This document shows positions 59,301-64,000 of a DNA stretch of 64,000 bases, one piece after another. Position 1 is the first letter of the stretch. Every line of letters starts with the position of its first letter. The stretch lies in contig NC_088297.1 of the NCBI RefSeq assembly GCF_032854445.1, forward strand, positions 6,261,991 through 6,325,990, given 5' to 3'. The stretch comes from Liolophura sinensis (lineage: Eukaryota; Mollusca; Polyplacophora; Chitonida; Chitonidae). The translations under genes were made by a program, and so were the position numbers. A model generated the notes under the pieces. The model saw only the letters and a program-made list of their open reading frames with translations. It did not search any database and was not told where the DNA came from.

Positions 59301-62300
59301 ATTCACATCATATCGGTGGAAGACAAGCGGTCAAACCGCCACACGTGGGCGTCATCACCCAGTTATTGCTACCATCACCCTCCAAACAGCGTGAGCGGGG
59401 GAGCTCACAAATTCCATGTTCAAGGCTGGGATTGAACCTCCATCTTGACGGTTGATGAAAAAAGTCTTCTCGATCAAACATATAACCTACTAACAAAAGC
59501 TGCATAAAAGTTAAGAGTTCAACACGATCACTTACCGAAGGGGTAGAGAAATTTACCACTCTGTAATCCGTGTAATTGTAAGCGCCGCAGCAGTTAAACT
59601 GCAATAAATATAGTAACAGAGGTTAATACAGAAATCACTGAGTTAATTAATTGACGATGTCGGTTCATTCTTAACGTTGGAATGTTGGCCTTAGACCACT
59701 CAATTTTACTGGAACCGTGATAAAATGGGTTTTCCGGTAAGTTTCCGGAATCTGATCGTATTTATCTTGTGGTATCCTTTTGTTTAGGATTGTGAGATAT
59801 GTCGCTTGGAGCCAATAACACCACGTGGTATATGTGACGTCATACACTGATTGACAGATCGACAATTTTAAAAATAGCCAATTGGTGAATTAAAAGGGAG
59901 AAAAATCACATACCCAGACTTGAACATAATCCCACGCGATGGCGAGGGCGTTCCCCTCGGTAGTATTTGTCTTTGGCTTATAATCGGAGAAGGTACTATT
60001 CAAACTTGTCCCTAGCCCATCAACAACCTGAAATCAAAGTCACACAGACTGGGTAATCATAAATCCGTCAAGTTTTGTCTAACAATTTCAGAAACCATCA
60101 TATTTCAAAACAGCATTTTGGGGATATCTGAGTTGTTGAACAGTATGACATATGACATACACCATGCGTTAAGGGACGACATCGTGAAATAATTGAAGTT
60201 ACTTGTGGCATAGTTTCTGGTTTCAAGAACGCCAATATTTTGGTTGGCTTCTAATTTCCCTTTAAAGCACGTGGTTCGAAATTTCTTTGAGTTAATTTTT
60301 CTATTGACGTAATTGGTATTTTTAATCATTTTAAAAAGTTTCATTCGGTTGTTTGATTATACCCACCTCATTTCTGTAGACGGCTGCAAGGATTCCAGCA
60401 GCTAACTCTCCTGCAAATATCACTACCAGAAAGACGATGTACTGAAAAGACAAAAATGATAGAATCTCAATGCAAGGCAAGAAAGAAAGAAACCCATTAC
60501 CGTGCGACAGCAACGAGGACCAATTTTTGTAAACGTACTCGCTGCTTTTTTAGAATGTTTTCCTCATTTTCAATGACATACCGATCCCAGCAGGCACTTG
60601 TTCTCCGTTGCAGCTCCACAACAACCAAGGAAGCCGATGAGGAAGACGAAGCTACCGATACCTATGAGGACATATGCAGCTGTGTACAGTGTCCCGTCAA
60701 CCGTCACGTCCAGGAGCTTGGACAGCTGTTCGATGTCCTTATTCACTTTAATCCAGATACCTACTCCCAAGATACCTGCGCCAGAGATCTAAGAAGAAAA
60801 AAATCCAAATTTTTATTTATTTATTTATTTGATTTCCCTCCCTAATAACCAACATAATGCTGGTCGTATAAACGAAATATTCATGATTTATATAATATAA
60901 AGGGGTACGGTGTAAATCTCCAATGTAATAAATAAATTATCGTTTAAAGTCATAGGCCTACAGAAGAATTTTTCACTTATACGACATTGGCCAGTTTTTT
61001 CTGTCGTCTTGATTTACAAGCATTATTCTGTCCACTTGTGGAATGGTTTAAAGGTTTAAGATATGGTAACGACAGACAAGCAGCTAAAATAATGACCAAA
61101 GTGAAGTCTGATTGCCCTGTTTATATACCTTCACTTGTTATATCTTTAGCTATTGTCTGGCGATATCTCTAAGCCAATCAGAATCCAGACAATATGATTC
61201 ATAAAATATATTATAGTCTAATTTGGATTACTAGCGATATAATATATGGCTATTAGGTTTATGTGGTTCTTTAGTTTATTTAATTATCTCATTAAACAAG
61301 TTGTTTTTACCCTGTATTCTGAGAAATATTCACTTATACGACGTCGGTGAGCAATATGGTGGGAGGAAACCAGGCAGAGCCCAGGGGAAAACCAAGGCCA
61401 TCCGCAGGTTGCTGACAGGAACAGGAATCCAGCATGAACTGGACTTGTGTCACCTTTAAAACTGCTGTTGTATTTTAACTGTAGGATCGTAGCAGATTCA
61501 GCATGATTGTATACTTGGGATAGTAGCATTTTAAGGCTTTCGGCAATAATATGACACGGGGATGGGCGGTGTAAGATTGGGGGGGAGGGGGGGGGATAGC
61601 GTCCAGCTTACTGGACCTTCGCCGTCGTGTGTAAGTGAATCATGTCCCAGTTTACGTCGTGAAACACAAATCAAGGAAATAAATAGGAGGATACAAGTTA
61701 TATTACAATTATGGCAATATGAAGACTATAGTGAATATATCTAGAACTTGATATACTATGATTGTAGCATGATTAGAGTAGTAACAACAGTTAAATAAAA
61801 GCTATTGTAGTAATAGTAATATTATTATTGTGGAACTAATATGACTATTGCAGTAAAAGTATGGTAGCAATATGAACATTGTAGCAATATGAGCATTGTA
61901 ACAATATGACCATTGTAGCAATATAAGCATTGCAGCAATATAAGCATTCTAGTAATATGAGCATTGTAACAATATGACCATTGTAGCAATATAAGCATTG
62001 TAGCAATATAAGGATTCTAGCAATATGAGCATTGTAACAATATGATCATTGTAGCAATATAAGCATCGTAGCAATATGAGCATTGTAACAATATAAGCAT
62101 TGTAGCAATATGAGCATTGTAGCAATATGAGCATTGTCGCAATATGAGCATTGTAGCAATATGAGCATTGTAACAATATGACCATTGTAGCAATATAAGC
62201 ATTGTAGCAATATAAGGATTGTAGCAATATGAGCATTGTAACAATATGATCATTGTAGCAATATAAGCATCGTAGCAATATGAGCATTGTAGCAATATGA

Positions 62301-62567
62301 GCATTGTAGCAATATGAGCATTGTAGCAATAACAACATAGTAGCAATGGTAACATTGTATCAGTATTAGCATAGTATAATTATTAGCATTGTATAATTAT
62401 TAGGGATTATCAGCATTGCAGCAATACTCAAATAACACAAACATTGCATGTGATTGTAGCAATATCAGGATTATAACAACAGTCACTGATTCCTTTGTAC
62501 TTACCACAAAAATAATGTTGTATAAAAACAGAAGATATTTGGCACACTTTCCTCCACATGTTTCCAT
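56344..62567 (-). CDS. Tetraspanin family protein, complete, 8 coding exons
   Basis: Tetraspanins are four-pass membrane proteins that organise partner receptors and integrins at the plasma membrane or in endosomes. Exons (minus, high to low): 62567-62505, 60788-60582, 60441-60367, 60027-59914, 59598-59536, 58198-58070, 57694-57611, 56412-56344. All joints are GT-AG in phase 0, giving 267 residues, typical for the family. Seen in order: METCGGKCAKYLLF with cytoplasmic cysteines, TM1 (about 10-34), small loop, TM2 (57-80) ending GCCGA, TM3 (91-113), large loop with CCG (156-158), PDTCC (178-182), Cys200 and Cys219, TM4 (about 229-256), and a short tail with CCVC and a C-terminal KDYEH. The six loop cysteines fit three disulfides. 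Possible N-glycosylation sites are NST, NTT, NYT and NFS. The exact subfamily (CD151/CD9/CD63-like) cannot be settled by eye. Confidence 0.93.
60808..60940 (+). repeat. SINE-A tail-like fragments in tetraspanin intron 1
   Basis: An ATTTATTTATTT run is followed by cataatgctggtcgtataaa, cgaaatattcatgattt, gggtacggtgtaaatctcca and aataaataaat, the order of a SINE-A 3' end. Confidence 0.65.
61305..61450 (-). repeat. SINE-A, truncated copy in tetraspanin intron 1
   Basis: Reverse orientation: gagaaatattcacttatacg, agcaatatggtgggaggaaa, ccaggcagagcccaggggaa, catccgcaggttgctgacag and tccagcatgaactggacttg. Confidence 0.8.
61575..61602 (+). repeat. G-run
   Basis: Two or three G tracts (attgggggggaggggggggg). 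A second G run lies at about 63205-63220. Either could fold into a quadruplex or be an assembly-sensitive homopolymer. Confidence 0.8.
61855..62340. repeat. 17-bp AT-rich minisatellite in tetraspanin intron 1, about 28 copies
   Basis: The unit is attgtagcaatatgagc with variants (taacaatatgacc, tataagc). It extends weakly in both directions (61780-62480), with longer-period blocks recurring about every 190 bp (tataaggattctagcaa / tataaggattgtagcaa). Minus-strand frames of 112-129 codons arise from it and are not credited. Confidence 0.9.
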
Positions 62568-62593
62568 TTTTAAATCACTTGGATACTAGAACT
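62568..62593 (-). other. 5' UTR end and probable acceptor of the tetraspanin first coding exon
   Basis: On the minus strand, TATTTTTTTTTTTAG directly precedes TTCTAGTATCCAAGTGATTT and the ATG. This strong acceptor implies a non-coding exon further upstream, at higher coordinates. Confidence 0.55.
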
Positions 62594-62869
62594 AAAAAAA
62601 AAAATAAAAAAGTGAAAATGCATTTGGCAAGAAACCGTCATTTCTTTCACATGTGGCTCACATATTCCCATCAGCTGAGATAGGTAAATGTTTATGTCTT
62701 GTTTGTAAGTGACAACGAACATAGAGAAACGAAGACCACATACTCCTTACAGCGCATGTGCCGCTCCCTACGCTCGCCTTGGCATTTTGAGCCTTCGCGA
62801 CGCATGTAGGCTTGTTCTGGTTAAGCCTCATCACTGGGGTAATTCCGCGGAACTATTTAATCAGCGTTC

Positions 62870-63095
62870 AGCCATAAAATTGTTTCAGGTAGTGCTTAGA
62901 ATCATGTTGTGCGTACTTTAGAAGGGATGTTTATCAAGTATAAATAGAGACAAAGGTTGAGACACAGTCTTTGTGTTTTTTTTACATCACTTCCTCTCTC
63001 ATCACTGTGACCCCAGCTATTCAATATTTCTGTGCAAAATTTGGTGTTGGTGGCAGTGATGTAAAGCGAACGTAGAGAGCGACGCCCGCGCTTTA
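62870..63095. repeat. Dispersed repeat, paired with 42616-42866
   Basis: The same order of words as the copy in MSH6 intron 3 (gaatcatgttgtg, acatcacttcct, tttctgtgcaaa, cagtgatgtaaagc), in the same orientation. Confidence 0.7.
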
Positions 63096-63516
63096 AAGAT
63101 CATGGGAAGACCATTTAAGAGTTTGTTCAAGCACTCTCGTCCACTGACTATCCCCAGTGCCCACCGCACAATCGGGGGTGGGGAAGAGAGCTAACGGAAA
63201 GTGGGGGGGGGGGGGGAGCAGAATCTGGAGTATTCCATATTAAAGGCTCGGTATGAATCACCTCATCCCTGATATAAAAATAATGCAAATTAGCTAAATT
63301 TCAATAAAACCTTTGACGAGCGAATGCACTTGGGCACTGGGCAAACGTTTTAGATGTACCTCCAGGTCTATGTTATGGTTAAGAGGCTGGAATAAAAAAA
63401 ATCCACCATCATCACCTGTCGAAATGTTTACACACACTGTATAAGCACACTGTCTAGAAATCGATTGGTACACGAGTGTCTGATAAGCGATGCCTACGTG
63501 ACACTTTTTATGTGTC

Positions 63517-63541
63517 TATATATCTATCTATCTATCTATCT
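63517..63541. repeat. TCTA microsatellite
   Basis: About six TCTA units. Confidence 0.9.
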
Positions 63542-64000
63542 CAGGCACACGTTGCGAATATAGTTCTAGTATACTATTTAAACAGGCCTTAAGTAAGAAT
63601 TGTCGCCACTCGCTTGAAGTGTTTGGCTGAGGTTATACACCCGCTAAGCGGTTAATGCTTTAGTCCCGATGTCTGTATTATGTTACAGCTAACCAGCCCA
63701 CGTAATCGCCCACCTAACACATCAAGCGAATGGTGATACCTACCTATAATAATGACGCTATTATTCGTGCGTGAGTTGTATATTTTGCGTTTTGTCCCAT
63801 TTTTGACGGACAGTTCTTAGGTCATTTTCCTGATTATAGAATCGTTATGTAGTAGAAAATGGTTTCCACATGGGTTAAACCTTCTCACCTGTTTCTCCCA
63901 AGTGGAAACCTAAGAAAAAGTTACAAAAGTTAAGAGAAAAGGAAAATGTCGTACATCGGCCACCGTAGAAAAAAGTTAGACTTTGTCAGACATGTACAGT

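Larger units (their letters stand above)
62594..64000. other. Region upstream of the tetraspanin gene, no coding gene recognised
   Basis: It contains the dispersed repeat at 62870-63095, a G-run (about 63205-63220) and a TCTA microsatellite (63517-63541). The promoter and leader exon of the tetraspanin probably lie here or beyond the window; I could not mark them. Confidence 0.5.

Overview
The window is animal genomic DNA, most likely from a mollusc or another lophotrochozoan. The evidence is short GT-AG exons in long AT-rich introns, many tRNA-headed SINEs and a very heavy minisatellite load. No bacterial or viral gene set is present. The species call is an inference.

Layout: (1) About 1-1434 (+) holds the 3' end of an unrecognised single-pass membrane protein gene. 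(2) 1435-6047 is the space between convergent genes. (3) 6048-46806 (-) is a complete MSH6 mismatch-repair gene. I rebuilt it by hand as 34 exons with consistent splice phases, 4065 coding nt and 1354 residues. It carries an N-terminal PIP-like box, a PWWP domain, the Phe-Tyr-Glu mismatch-reading motif, and the Walker A and Walker B motifs of the MutS ATPase. (4) 46807-56343 is intergenic, with three large tandem arrays (48, 82 and 39 bp units) and SINEs. (5) 56344-62567 (-) is a complete tetraspanin gene: 8 coding exons, 267 residues, four membrane segments and a six-cysteine large loop. (6) 62568-64000 has no coding gene that I can see.

Most of the sequence is repeat. At least fifteen tandem arrays (units from 17 to about 126 bp) lie in introns or between genes. 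Several unit lengths (21, 30, 39, 45, 48) are multiples of three, so the arrays give long open frames on both strands. I judge these not to be genes. Three tRNA-derived SINE families and several short inverted-repeat DNA elements are also present, including a 723 bp transposon relic with 6 bp target duplications.

Most notable: the exon 13/intron 13 donor junction of MSH6 is tandemly copied six times (85 bp unit), and each copy keeps the last 48 coding bases and an intact donor. The MSH6 PIP box also has Val where the conserved Gln should be. I found no new defence, metabolic or mobile system; the genes look like ordinary host genes in an unusually repeat-rich setting.
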